Source: JAFARZ01 sp035651595
GTDB taxonomy: Bacteria; Actinomycetota; Actinomycetes; Streptosporangiales; Streptosporangiaceae
NCBI GenBank assembly: GCA_035651595.1
Contig: DASRFJ010000219.1
Location: forward strand, 1-54,874
Direction: 5' to 3'
Length of the DNA stretch: 54,874 nt
Shown here: one piece after another, positions 42,776-51,500 of the stretch
Numbering within the stretch: position 1 is the stretch's first letter
Layout: each line of letters starts with the position of its first letter
Program-made: the position numbers and the translations under genes
The notes under the pieces: generated by a model
What the model was told of the DNA's origin: nothing
Seen by the model: the letters and a program-made list of their open reading frames with translations, nothing else
The model's database searches: none

Positions 42776-43474
42776 GTGAAGCGGGTGGATGACGGGAAGT
42801 TCGGGCGACTGTTCGCCGAGGGCCGGACCGCGCTGCTCGCCGGCACCCACCAGGTGCAGTTCGGGCCGGCGGACGGCGACCCGCGCTGGGGTGTCTCGGT
42901 GATCCTGCGCCCGGATTCCGACGCTACCGCGGACATCGAGCGGGTAGCGCGCGACGCGGCATCCGTCGTGGGCCCGGCCAACTGGCTGCCCGGCCGCGCG
43001 GCCACCTCGCACCTGACCGTCCGGGCGCGCCTGGAGCCCTATCGCGACGCGATACCGGATGATGATCCGCTGGCTGCCAGGTACGCGACCGCCCTGCACA
43101 AGGCGGCCAGCGACCCGCCGCCGATGGGCTTCACGCTGACCGGCCTGACGCTCACGCCGGTATCGGTGATGGCGTGCGCGACGCCGACCGGGCCAGCGGC
43201 CGACGAGCTGGCGGACGCCTTCGCCGGCCAGCTGATCGCCGTGGGCCTGCCAGATATCGGCAGGCCAGCCGATATCTGGTACGTCAACCTGGTGTACTTC
43301 ACCGGGCCGGTGCGCGACGCCGCCACGCTGGTGGACTGGGGCGCGGCCCGCCGTGGCACCGCTATCACCGACCTCCGGGTTACCGAGATCCAGCTGGCGC
43401 GTTGGCGGTACGCCGGCGACGGCATGGCGCCCGTCCCGATGGTGTCGATCAAGGTGCCGGAACGGCGCGGCTAA
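42776..43474 (+). CDS. Possible 2H phosphoesterase/RNA-ligase-like protein
   Basis: 232 aa from GTG 42776 (GTG 42785 also possible). It has a clear first 2H motif (TSHLTVRARLEPY). At the position of the second motif it reads YVNLVYFTGPV, lacking the His. The general layout (VSVILRPDSDATADIERVARDAASVVG, FTLTGLTLTPVSVMACATP, LARWRYAGDG) fits the LigT/cyclic phosphodiesterase fold. Loss of one active-site half suggests binding and not catalysis. It is a lone gene. Confidence 0.6.
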   Translation: MKRVDDGKFGRLFAEGRTALLAGTHQVQFGPADGDPRWGVSVILRPDSDATADIERVARDAASVVGPANWLPGRAATSHLTVRARLEPYRDAIPDDDPLAARYATALHKAASDPPPMGFTLTGLTLTPVSVMACATPTGPAADELADAFAGQLIAVGLPDIGRPADIWYVNLVYFTGPVRDAATLVDWGAARRGTAITDLRVTEIQLARWRYAGDGMAPVPMVSIKVPERRG

Positions 43475-43795
43475 CCCGGCCGGGCCATCACGCCGTCTGC
43501 ACACGGTCTCCATCGCGTCTCCATATGCGCTTGTTGCTGTGGGCATGGCAGGAAGCGTGGTAACCACGCAGCCACCGCTTTGCAGGCCCGAAATGTGGGT
43601 GATCGCGATGACGCGAGTCGGAATGATCGCGGAGTGGGGCGCGCCGCGAGGTGCGGTCGCGAGCGCGGTGGCGGCCTTCCCGCTCTTGCCTACCAGCCGG
43701 AGGCCGGACGCCCATGACCAGGTCATCTGCCTCGCCCCAGGGCGGCCTCCGGCTGCCTGAGCAGATTCCAGGGAAACCGCTAGGGAACACCGCAA
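43475..43795. other. Gap without a recognisable gene
   Basis: The open frames here have shadow-like Arg/Ser/His composition. I see no structured repeat until the terminator at 43796. Confidence 0.5.
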
Positions 43796-43823
43796 GGCGG
43801 CGGTGCGTAACCGCACCGCCGCC
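43796..43823 (-). terminator. Terminator hairpin of the tiny lysine-rich gene
   Basis: A perfect 12-bp stem (43796-43807 with 43812-43823) has a four-base loop. It begins 17 bases after the TAG of the small minus-strand ORF and is followed on that strand by TTGCGGTGTT. A very stable GC stem without a long U-run is typical of actinomycete terminators. Confidence 0.65.
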
Positions 43824-43840
43824 GTCCGGATCACGGGCTG

Positions 43841-43903
43841 CTACTTCTTGCCCTTCTTGCCTTTCTTGCTCTTCTTGCCCTTCTTGCTGCTCTTCTTGGC
43901 CAT
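43841..43903 (-). CDS. 20-residue lysine-rich peptide
   Basis: ATG 43903 to TAG 43841 encodes MAKKSSKKGKKSKKGKKGKK, 14 of 20 residues basic. A GGGGTGAT stretch precedes the start. The product is too short for a fold. The dedicated terminator and the divergent promoter region shared with the HTH gene argue for a real transcript. A role in nucleic-acid or ribosome binding would fit its charge but is a guess. Confidence 0.5.
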   Translation of the reverse strand: MAKKSSKKGKKSKKGKKGKK

Positions 43904-43932
43904 GCGGATCACCCCGTCTCCCAGCTCAGTCT

Positions 43933-43974
43933 GTCAACGATCTGTTGACCACGTCGCGTCAACATATCATTGAC
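43933..43974. promoter_or_regulatory. Paired palindromic operator upstream of small HTH gene
   Basis: GTCAACGATCTGTTGAC (43933-43949) and GTCAACATATCATTGAC (43958-43974) have centres 25 bases apart. Both fit GTCAAC-N5-GTTGAC-like symmetry and resemble the operator at 16165-16208. They lie between the lysine-rich ORF and the divergent HTH gene. Confidence 0.6.
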
Positions 43975-44008
43975 CGGTGTCCGCGGTCGAATTCGCTACG
44001 CTGTGATC

Positions 44009-44272
44009 GTGTCCGCCAAGAGTCCCGCCAGGCGCATTACCGCGGCGCTCACGGATCTCGACGCTGCGGAGGGGCAGCTGAGCCGGCTCGACGCTGCCCG
44101 GCGCCTTCGCGAAGCGGCCGAGGAACTAGAGGCCGCCGAAATCGAGGCCGCCCGAAGGAGCGGTGCTACCTGGAAGGAGATCGGTGCGTGTTACGGACTT
44201 ACCAAGCAAGGCGCCCAGCAGCGCTTCCGGGCGGTCCGCGCCGCGGCCAAGGACTCTCCCGCGGCGCCGTGA
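44009..44272 (+). CDS. Small HTH protein with coiled N-terminus
   Basis: 87 aa from GTG 44009 (GTG 44003 possible). An acidic/Leu-rich helical part (ITAALTDLDAAEGQLSRLDAARRLREAAEELEAAEIEAAR) should dimerise. It is followed by a helix-turn-helix (SGATWKEIGACYGLTKQGAQQRFRAV). It is related to the HTH protein at 15939 by the (W)xxIxxxxGxTKQ core. It probably binds the palindromes just upstream. Confidence 0.78.
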   Translation: MSAKSPARRITAALTDLDAAEGQLSRLDAARRLREAAEELEAAEIEAARRSGATWKEIGACYGLTKQGAQQRFRAVRAAAKDSPAAP

Positions 44273-44443
44273 CGCCGGCCTCCCCCGAGTGCTCATCGAT
44301 CTCGGACATGCTGTACATTGGATGCGCTCAGCAATGAAGGCGGTGCCGGAGGGCACGCCGGTCGTTGTCTCGCTCGGTGGAGCGGGCTGGTTCCCACGGA
44401 CGTGGCGGCCTGGACATTACGGCCGCTAGTCGGAAGGGATTTG

Positions 44444-45769
44444 TTGACAATCCTGCTCGCCGGGGAACCGGCGCAGAATACCACCCGGGGGATCGCGCCC
44501 ACGTTTGACTCACTTGGTGTCCCGAGGCCGCTTGTCGCGACGCTCGCGAGGGCCGGTATCACCACTGCGTTCCCGATCCAGGCCGCCACGCTGCCGGACG
44601 CGCTCGCGGGGCTCGACATTCTCGGGCAGGGCAACACCGGTTCGGGTAAGACGCTCGGCTACTCGCTCCCGCTCGTCGCCCGGCTCGCCGACGGCCATAC
44701 CACGGCCCGCCATCCGCGTGGTCTCGTGCTCGTGCCGACACGCGAACTGGCAAGCCAGGTCCGGGAGGTTCTGCTGCCGCTGGCCAAGGTCATGGGCCTC
44801 ACCGTCACGACGGTGTTCGGCGGCACGGCGCAGCGCTCACAAGTGGCCGCCCTGCGCGACCGCGCCGATATCGTCGTCGCCTGTCCGGGCCGGCTGGCCG
44901 ACCTCATCGAGCAGGGCCACTGCCACCTGGGCGACGTCGAGGTCACGGTGCTCGACGAGGCGGACCAGATGGCCGATCTCGGGTTCCTGCCCGTGGTGCG
45001 GCGCCTGCTCGAGGCCACGCCGGCCGATGGCCAGCGCATGCTGTTCTCCGCGACGCTCGACGACGCGGTCAGCGTGCTAGCGCGGCGCTTCCTGAACGAG
45101 CCCGCACGGCATACCGTCGATGCCGCGACGCCGCCCGGCCAGATGACTCATCACCTGCTCACCGTCAGCCCGGGAGACAGGCTGGCCGTGGTCCGCGCCC
45201 TGGCCGGCGGCCGTCACCGGTCGCTCGTCTTCACCCGGACCAGGCACGGCGCGCGCAAGCTGGCCCGGCAGCTTGCCGAATCCGGAGTCCCGGCCGTCGA
45301 ACTGCACGGCGACCTGCCGCAGAACGCCCGCACCCGGAACCTGGCCGCGTTTTCCACGGGTGCTGTCCGTGTCATGGTCGCCACCGACATCGCCGCCCGC
45401 GGCATTCACGTGGACGACATCGGCCTGGTCATCCACGCGGATTCGCCCGCCGAGCACAAGGCTTACCTGCACCGGGCCGGGCGCACCGCCCGGGCGGGCG
45501 CGGCCGGCGTCGTGATCACACTGCAGACCCCATCCCAGGGTCAGGAGGTTCGGCGCCTCATGCGCCGCGCTGACGTCGTACCGCTCACCGCGGCGGCTGA
45601 CCCGCACTCCCCGGTGCTGCGGTCCATTGCCGGACCGCCCGCCGAACGGGTCGCGCCGACGCGACCGCGCCGGGACGCGGGACGCCCCCCGTCGCCGGGC
45701 GTCGGTGCACGGACTGGGACGGCGGCGAAGTCCGCCGGCCGCCGAGGACATCGGAGCCGCCCCAGGTAG
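44444..45769 (+). CDS. DEAD-box RNA helicase
   Basis: 441 aa from TTG 44444, chosen because GGAAGGG lies six bases upstream; the open frame reaches back to 44318. Motifs in order: Q-motif (FDSLGVPRPLVATLARAGITTAFPIQ), I GNTGSGKT (63-70), Ia PTRELA, II DEAD (171-174), III SAT, IV LVFTRTRHGA, V ATDIAARGI, VI HRAGRTARAG, then a basic Pro/Arg-rich tail. It unwinds RNA. The cold-shock gene 80 bases downstream suggests a shared role in RNA handling at low temperature. Confidence 0.92.
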   Translation: MTILLAGEPAQNTTRGIAPTFDSLGVPRPLVATLARAGITTAFPIQAATLPDALAGLDILGQGNTGSGKTLGYSLPLVARLADGHTTARHPRGLVLVPTRELASQVREVLLPLAKVMGLTVTTVFGGTAQRSQVAALRDRADIVVACPGRLADLIEQGHCHLGDVEVTVLDEADQMADLGFLPVVRRLLEATPADGQRMLFSATLDDAVSVLARRFLNEPARHTVDAATPPGQMTHHLLTVSPGDRLAVVRALAGGRHRSLVFTRTRHGARKLARQLAESGVPAVELHGDLPQNARTRNLAAFSTGAVRVMVATDIAARGIHVDDIGLVIHADSPAEHKAYLHRAGRTARAGAAGVVITLQTPSQGQEVRRLMRRADVVPLTAAADPHSPVLRSIAGPPAERVAPTRPRRDAGRPPSPGVGARTGTAAKSAGRRGHRSRPR

Positions 45770-45793
45770 TTGACACCGCACATCAAGACTTTG

Positions 45794-45816
45794 ATCCGCC
45801 CGGCAGTCGGGCGGAT
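45794..45816 (+). promoter_or_regulatory. Hairpin in the leader of the cold-shock gene
   Basis: ATCCGCCCG and CGGGCGGAT form a perfect 9-bp stem with loop GCAGT, 34 bases before the start codon. There is no T-run, so it may be a leader structure rather than a terminator. A TTGACA box at 45770-45775 could belong to a promoter for the cold-shock gene, although I see no clear partner box. Confidence 0.45.
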
Positions 45817-45849
45817 TCGCCGGATCGTTATGTTGAAGGAGAAAAGCAC

Positions 45850-46053
45850 ATGGCCCTCGGAACCGTGAAGTGGTTCAACGCGGATAAAGGGTTCGGTTTC
45901 ATCGCCCCTGATGACGGCACAGCCGACGTGTTCGTGCACTACTCGGCGATTGAGACCTCCGGCTACCGCAGCCTGGAAGAAAACCAGAAGGTCGAGTACA
46001 CCGTCACGCAGGGCCCCAAGGGCCCGCAGGCCGACAAGGTTCACCCGGCCTGA
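45850..46053 (+). CDS. Cold-shock domain protein (CspA family)
   Basis: 67 aa with GAAGGAGA upstream. A complete cold-shock domain: LGTVKWFNADKGFGFIAPDDG with RNP1 (KGFGFI) and VFVHYSAIETSG with RNP2 (VFVHY), ending QKVEYTVTQGPKGPQADKV. It binds single-stranded RNA/DNA and acts as RNA chaperone. It follows the DEAD-box helicase and has its own leader and terminator. Confidence 0.96.
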   Translation: MALGTVKWFNADKGFGFIAPDDGTADVFVHYSAIETSGYRSLEENQKVEYTVTQGPKGPQADKVHPA

Positions 46054-46074
46054 CATCTCACGCAGTACGCGGTG

Positions 46075-46109
46075 CGCGGTACGCGCCGGGCTACCCGGCG
46101 CGTACCGCG
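46075..46109 (+). terminator. Terminator hairpin of the cold-shock gene
   Basis: A perfect 16-bp stem (46075-46090 with 46094-46109) around loop CTA, starting 22 bases after the stop codon. It is very GC-rich with no T-run, as usual in actinomycetes. Confidence 0.75.
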
Positions 46110-46164
46110 TGACCGCACCCTGTGTTACCTGAGCGACGCGAGGGGCCGGAGAGAACGGTTCCCG

Positions 46165-46248
46165 TGTTAATTAAGGGCTTCGCGGTAAGAAAGGCGCCAG
46201 ATTTGGCGCCTTTTTCACCAGGGGGCCCTTTTCTCACACCTAAGCCGA
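46165..46248. repeat. R2 copy 3
   Basis: It begins GTGTTAATTAAGGGC and carries AAAGGCGCCA-GATT-TGGCGCCTTTTT (46190-46215), a perfect stem with T-run. AGGGGGCCCTTTTCT follows as in R2 copy 2. It is more diverged from the copies at 11.7 and 34.0 kb. It could serve as an intrinsic terminator in this position. Confidence 0.55.
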
Positions 46249-46381
46249 TCGCGACAGGCGGGCATAACGCGCACATCGGGGCAATCAGCGGGTCCTAGTG
46301 GCCGCGCGAGGTGCCACCGAATTGGCCTGCGCCGCCCGGGCTGCCGCCCCCGGCCGCCGTCCGGGCGCGGCACCCAGGTCG

Positions 46382-46440
46382 GCCACCTCAGGCAGCCCGG
46401 CAGCCACCTCAGGCAGCCCGGCAGCCACCTCAGGCGGCCG
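46382..46440. repeat. 21-bp tandem repeat, three units
   Basis: The units at 46382, 46403 and 46424 read GCCACCTCAGGCAGCCCGGC or close variants; the last diverges at its end. It is non-coding in my reading. Confidence 0.8.
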
Positions 46441-46591
46441 CGGCCCCGGAACCCTTCGCCGCAACATCAAACCCAACCGGCAAAACGGCTTCCGCCGGAA
46501 ACCGGCACAACGCGATAAACATCCAGACACGTCGGCCCCACGCCTCATTCCGATTTATCCGAGTTGCCCGATTTTTCTAAATTGCCGGGAA

Positions 46592-46620
46592 TTGCATCTG
46601 GCTTGCGTCACGGTTAACTA
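46592..46620 (+). promoter_or_regulatory. Candidate promoter of the two-gene unit
   Basis: TTGCAT (46592-46597) and TAACTA (46615-46620) are 17 bases apart within AT-richer DNA about 170 bases before the first start codon. It resembles a housekeeping sigma site but is a weak match. Confidence 0.3.
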
Positions 46621-46792
46621 CGCTTTTTCGTCATTGCTCGGGCAAATGAGGGATGTTACGCTTCACACCGTAATTGGGAGCACTCGGGGCGGGATCAAAT
46701 CTAGCCAGTCGGCCTGTTTCTTCAGCGCGCTTTTCTTCAGCATGCTGTCGACAAGGCTTTTGGCATGCCCCGCAGAAGGAAAGGGACCTGTC

Positions 46793-48565
46793 GTGTCTGC
46801 ATCACAATCCAATTTGTCAGACCCGCACTACGGCTACGATCTGGTCGTCGCGGTTACCCAGGCAAGCGTCAACACGACGCTGAAAGAGCTGCTACTCGGC
46901 CTGCAGAGCCCGGAAGTAACTATCTGCTATGTCTACGACGAGAACAACAATCTCGTCCCCATCGACTATCAAACTCTGCTGGTAAATGCGCAGGGCTCGG
47001 ATCCGTTCACGATCCCGAATGGGGCGAACCCGACGACGAACAAGGACCTCGTCAACCTGACGAACGCCAACTTCGCCGGCGCGGTCAGGGCGATGCTCGG
47101 CCTGCCCGACGTGCCGCTGGCCAACCTGCCTCCGGTCGCGACCCTGGGAGCCGGGACGAGCGCACCCGTGCTGTACAACCTGCTGTGCTCGGAGTTCCAG
47201 GTCACCGGGTTCCAGTACGGACCGCGCGGCAGCGCGACCTGGATCAACGCCTCGCAGCCCAGTGGCGGGACCCCGTGGTACTTCTCCGCCAACGTCTACC
47301 TCAACAGCACTACGGTCGACCCGAACTCCCCCGTGCCGCCCGCGGTTCAGCAGCGCATCGCCGAACTTCAGCATGAGGTCAAGAACGCGTTCTCGATCCA
47401 GAAGCTGTTCCTGGATCTCAACACCGCGGTGCTCGAGTCGGTCCCGACGATCGTCGGCATCCCGGCCGGCTGGCCGGTCTGGAACCTGATCACCACCGTC
47501 TTCCTCGGCGCCTACTTCACCGAGCTGCAGAAGAAGGGCGACCCGGTCCTGAGCTACAGTTTCACGCTCAATGCCCCGCGGCCCACGACGCTGGAGCTCG
47601 GCTCGGTGTCGCGGGAATGCGATCCCTTGCTCGACCCCAACGGGCAGCCGATCAACAACCCGACGGCGGCGCAGAAGAACGCGGCCACGCTGGTCTATGT
47701 CGGGACTCACTCGAAGACTCCGCCGGTGCCGGTGCCGTTCCCGTGGAACTGGGTGGAGCTGGGGGACGTCACCGCGTTCTCTGGCGTCGAGGCGGTGCGC
47801 CGGGATGTCTTCCTGACCTACTTCAACGGGCTCATCAGCCCCAGCGTCGCGCCGCTGTGCCAGGCCACCAACGTCACCCTGACCCATGACGGTGAAACGT
47901 TCACCGTCTCCTACAGCAGCAAGCAGTCCGGTTCACCGCAGGTGTTCCGACCGATCATGCCGATCGGGGCGCCGGCCGCGGACGGTTTCGTTGATGTCGC
48001 GTCGCTCTCGTTCACCAACAACTCCCACGATGACTCGACGTCGGCGTCCAAGCTGGCCGAGATCTGGGGCGACTTCAATTACACCCTGACCGGCACGGTC
48101 GCCATCAAGGACAACCAGATCAGGATCAAGGTCCGGGCGCAGGCGTACATGTCATTCGCGCACCGGGAGGTGTTCGTCAATTACACCGACCTGGGGGGTG
48201 CTGATTATTACGACAAAACCCTGACCGTGCTGTACACCCTGGGCGTGGACCAGAACGGGGCGCTTCAGGTCACCGAGAACCACAGCGTAGCGGACAATTC
48301 CGCGACGTGGAATTTCGCGCCCGGCGGGATTCTAGGAATCGTCGGCGCGGAAAACGACGTGAAGAACGGTCTGACGTCGATCGAGCAGAACCTCGGGTCC
48401 TACATCGACTCGGCCTTTACCGGCTACGTCAGCAACATGACCAGCACCATCAACGGGTACCGGGGCTGGGTTTTCGCCGGCAACGACGCGTTCACGTTCA
48501 AGAAGGTCTCCTTCTCGCAAGGGCTGGACCTCATCGCTCAGCTCACCTATGTCAACCCCAGCTGA
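46793..48565 (+). CDS. TULIP/P47-like protein, first of a two-gene unit
   Basis: 590 aa from GTG 46793, chosen because AGGAAAGGGA lies just upstream. There is no signal peptide. The start (DPHYGYDLVVAVTQASVNTTLKELLLG) and the alternating strand/helix pattern (SYSFTLNAPRPTTLELGSV, DFNYTLTGTVAIKDNQIRIKVRAQAY) recall P47/OrfX-type TULIP lipid-binding proteins, whose repeats open with a YGWD/NxxL pattern. The similarity is by eye. The next gene, 33 bases downstream, is probably cotranscribed. Role unknown; lipid binding or chaperoning of the large partner is an inference. Confidence 0.6.
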   Translation: MSASQSNLSDPHYGYDLVVAVTQASVNTTLKELLLGLQSPEVTICYVYDENNNLVPIDYQTLLVNAQGSDPFTIPNGANPTTNKDLVNLTNANFAGAVRAMLGLPDVPLANLPPVATLGAGTSAPVLYNLLCSEFQVTGFQYGPRGSATWINASQPSGGTPWYFSANVYLNSTTVDPNSPVPPAVQQRIAELQHEVKNAFSIQKLFLDLNTAVLESVPTIVGIPAGWPVWNLITTVFLGAYFTELQKKGDPVLSYSFTLNAPRPTTLELGSVSRECDPLLDPNGQPINNPTAAQKNAATLVYVGTHSKTPPVPVPFPWNWVELGDVTAFSGVEAVRRDVFLTYFNGLISPSVAPLCQATNVTLTHDGETFTVSYSSKQSGSPQVFRPIMPIGAPAADGFVDVASLSFTNNSHDDSTSASKLAEIWGDFNYTLTGTVAIKDNQIRIKVRAQAYMSFAHREVFVNYTDLGGADYYDKTLTVLYTLGVDQNGALQVTENHSVADNSATWNFAPGGILGIVGAENDVKNGLTSIEQNLGSYIDSAFTGYVSNMTSTINGYRGWVFAGNDAFTFKKVSFSQGLDLIAQLTYVNPS

Positions 48566-48598
48566 TCCGGCATTCAGCGGGCAAGGAGCCATCTCATC

Positions 48599-51500
48599 AT
48601 GAGCAAGTACACGGTTACCACATCGGCCGAACTGATGGAGAACTACATCCAGGCCGACTTCCTGCTGCCGCAGGACAAGTTCATCGCTCTCCAGACCAAC
48701 GCCGGCGCGTCGCTGCTGTTCTCGATCGGTACCGGCGGCGTCTTCTACCTGACGATGGAGTCCCCCGGCGAGACCAGCGGGTGGCGCCAGGTAAACCTGG
48801 GCGCCGCCCAGATCAAGGCGGACTTCGGCGGCAAGGCGACGGTCAAGACGTTCGGCGCGGCCCAGGCGGTGGCGTCCCAAAGCGGCGGCGCGACCCAGAT
48901 CCATCTCGGCATGGTGATCAACGACGGCACCAGCGACCATCTCTACCTCAGCCTGAACAACTCCGACTCCGACCTGGCCTGGATCGACCAGCCGGCCTGG
49001 ACGAAGGCACCGTTCAACGCGGTGGACGGCACCGGGGCACCGATCACGCCCCCGAGCCCCTTCCAGATCGCGAACGTGCTGCTCAGCGAAGCCAGCGACG
49101 GTGAGTACATCGTCGTCGACATCGTCCGCAATCCCGGTCAGGCCGCCGAGTTCATCACGCGGTTCTACATCGACACCACCAACCCGTCGGCGCCCAAGTG
49201 GATGCCGCACGACCTGGCGATCGACGTCCGGACCGTCAGCGACGACTCCTGCCTCGGGCGTACCGCGCGGGCCGGCGGCGTCGACGGCATCTACACGAAG
49301 GGATTCGTCGGCCAGTCGGCGCAGTTCGTCTACACGCCGCTCTACAACGCGATCGACCCGACGATGCCGCCGCTGCCGTCGCGGCTGCACCTGCCGGGCC
49401 AGCTCATCCCGGACGCGATCGCCGCGGCCAGGAACGCGGACAACACGTCGGACCTGTACGCCGCCGCGCAAGGCAGCCTGTACTGGTTCGCCAGCGGCAA
49501 CCAGCGCAATGACGCGGTCGCGATCAAGGTGGCGACCAGTCCGCTGCTGGCCGCCGTGCGCAGCCTCTACGCCTACACCGCGGACGGCGCGGTCACCGTG
49601 TGGGGACTCAACGGCAACGACCAGGTCTTCTACCTGACCTGCCCGATCGGCAAGCAGCAGACTGCCGGGGCCTGGAACGTGCCGCTGACCATCCTCACCG
49701 ACGTCGACGCCATCTCGCCGTTCATCGACCGGAATTACAACGCGAACACGTTCTTCGCCCACTCCGGTACCGGCCTGGTCAAGGTCGTGAAGTCGCCCAC
49801 CACCGGGCTGTGGAGCAGCCGTCAGATCACGCTGCCGCCGGCTGCCACCACCCAGGCCGCCACGGCCATCCACTCCTACACCACGCACATCCAGGTGACC
49901 GACGCCAACGGGCAGTCGGCCCCGAACGTACCGGTCACCCTGACCGCTACGAACGTCACCTCGGTGTATGTCAACCATCTCTACTACCTCATCGGGCCAT
50001 CCCCGATCCAGCTGACCACGGACGCGTTCGGCACGATCACGATCGTCGAGCTCACCTCGTCGCTGACCGCGACCCGTTACCAGGTCTCGGTGGCGTCGCA
50101 GAACCAGATCCCCATCAACACAATGGATACGGCCTGGCAGCGCAACTCGAAGTACACCACCACAGAAAGCCTGCAAGCGGCGAAGATCGTCAACCGAGAC
50201 GGCACCACCAGGGACTTCGTCCCGACCGGGACGTCTCCGCAGGCCCTCCAGAGCGTCGCCGCGTCCAACCAGGCGCTCAACCTGGCGTACGCGAACCTGA
50301 GCTCGTCCCCGGCACCACCAGCACCCGGCCTGCGGGCTCTCGCCGTGCCCCGCGCGGTGACGCTGGAGACTGGCGACGCGCTGGACGGCGTCCTGGTCGA
50401 CCTCGGTGACCTGCTCAGCTGGCTGGCGTCCGGCATCGACGCACTGGTCGAGGTCTTCAAGGACGTCGCCAACGACATCTGGTACGTCATCGTCACCATC
50501 GGCGACGCCGTCTACCACGCCGTCCTCGACTGCGTGGAAGCCGTCGTGGCGGCGGCCACCTGGATCTACAACGCGATCAAGATCGCCGTCGAGGACGTCA
50601 TCAAGTTCCTTGAGTTCCTGTTCGGCTGGCAGGACATCCTGACCACCCACAAGGTGCTCAAGAACGTGTTCCTCTGCGTCGCGCAATCCGCGGTGGACGG
50701 GATCGAAACGGCGAAGACCGCGGTTCACACGGTTTCCGCGGACCTACAGGCCCAGATCAACGCCTGGGCCGGCCTGCCGGACTTCAACCAGACCGCGTCG
50801 GCCACCGTCGCCGCCAACCCGCCGCCGAACGGGCAGAACAGTGCCCCTGCCAACCTCGGCGTCCATCACTTCCAGGGCAGCGCGGCCTCGGCCTCGAGTT
50901 CGCTGTCGCCGGTGAGTCCCGCCGAGCAGATCCTGAACGACCTCGTCAATCTGATGGAACAAGAGGGCGACACCCTCGCCGCGGCCGCGAATGCCGTCAA
51001 GACTCAGATCATCGACCAGTTCAGCACCCTCAGCGCGACTGACATCATCAAGAAGCTCGTGGCCATCGTCGCCGATACGGTGATTCAGTCCACCGAGAAC
51101 GTGCTGGAAACCGCGCTCGACGTCTTCGCCCAGCTGGTCCAAGGCGCGATCGACTTGCTGACCGCCAAACTCGACATCCCTGTCCTGTCGTGGCTGTACC
51201 ACGAGCTGACCGGAGAAGACCTCTCGTTCCTCGACGTGATCTGCCTGATCGCGGCGATTCCGGTCACGATCGTCTACAAGGCAGCCACCCTGGCCGCCAC
51301 CCAGACGGAGAAGGCACCGTTCCCGGAAGGCGACCCGTTCACCAACGGTCTGCTCGCGGCGAAGAACTGGTCGCAGATCCAGGCCCAGTTCTACGTGGCG
51401 CCGAAGGCGGTCCACGCGGCGTCCGCCGGCCGTGCGCTCGCGGTGGCCGCGGCCACTCCGGTTCTGGACGAGGACAGGCTGAAGGTCTTCAGCTTCACCA

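Larger units (their letters stand above)
46054..46792. other. Gap between the cold-shock gene and the two-gene unit
   Basis: It holds the cold-shock terminator, R2 copy 3, a short 21-bp tandem repeat and a comparatively AT-rich 250-base leader with a promoter-like pair. An open frame runs through from 46298, but its composition there is repeat-driven and no binding site supports an early start. Confidence 0.55.

Noticed and set aside
43488..43790. 100-aa minus-strand frame downstream of the lysine-rich ORF
   Set aside because: His/Arg/Ser shadow composition, no binding site, and the strong terminator at 43796 precedes it on that strand.
46298..46792. N-terminal extension of the TULIP-like protein by 165 residues
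   Set aside because: The stretch contains a non-coding tandem repeat and lacks a binding site, whereas GTG 46793 has AGGAAAGGGA directly upstream.
48332..50728. 798-aa minus-strand open frame opposite the large unknown gene
   Set aside because: Arg/Asp/Val/Gly-rich antisense shadow typical of high-GC coding DNA; the plus-strand gene has coherent hydrophobic and strand patterns and a terminator.
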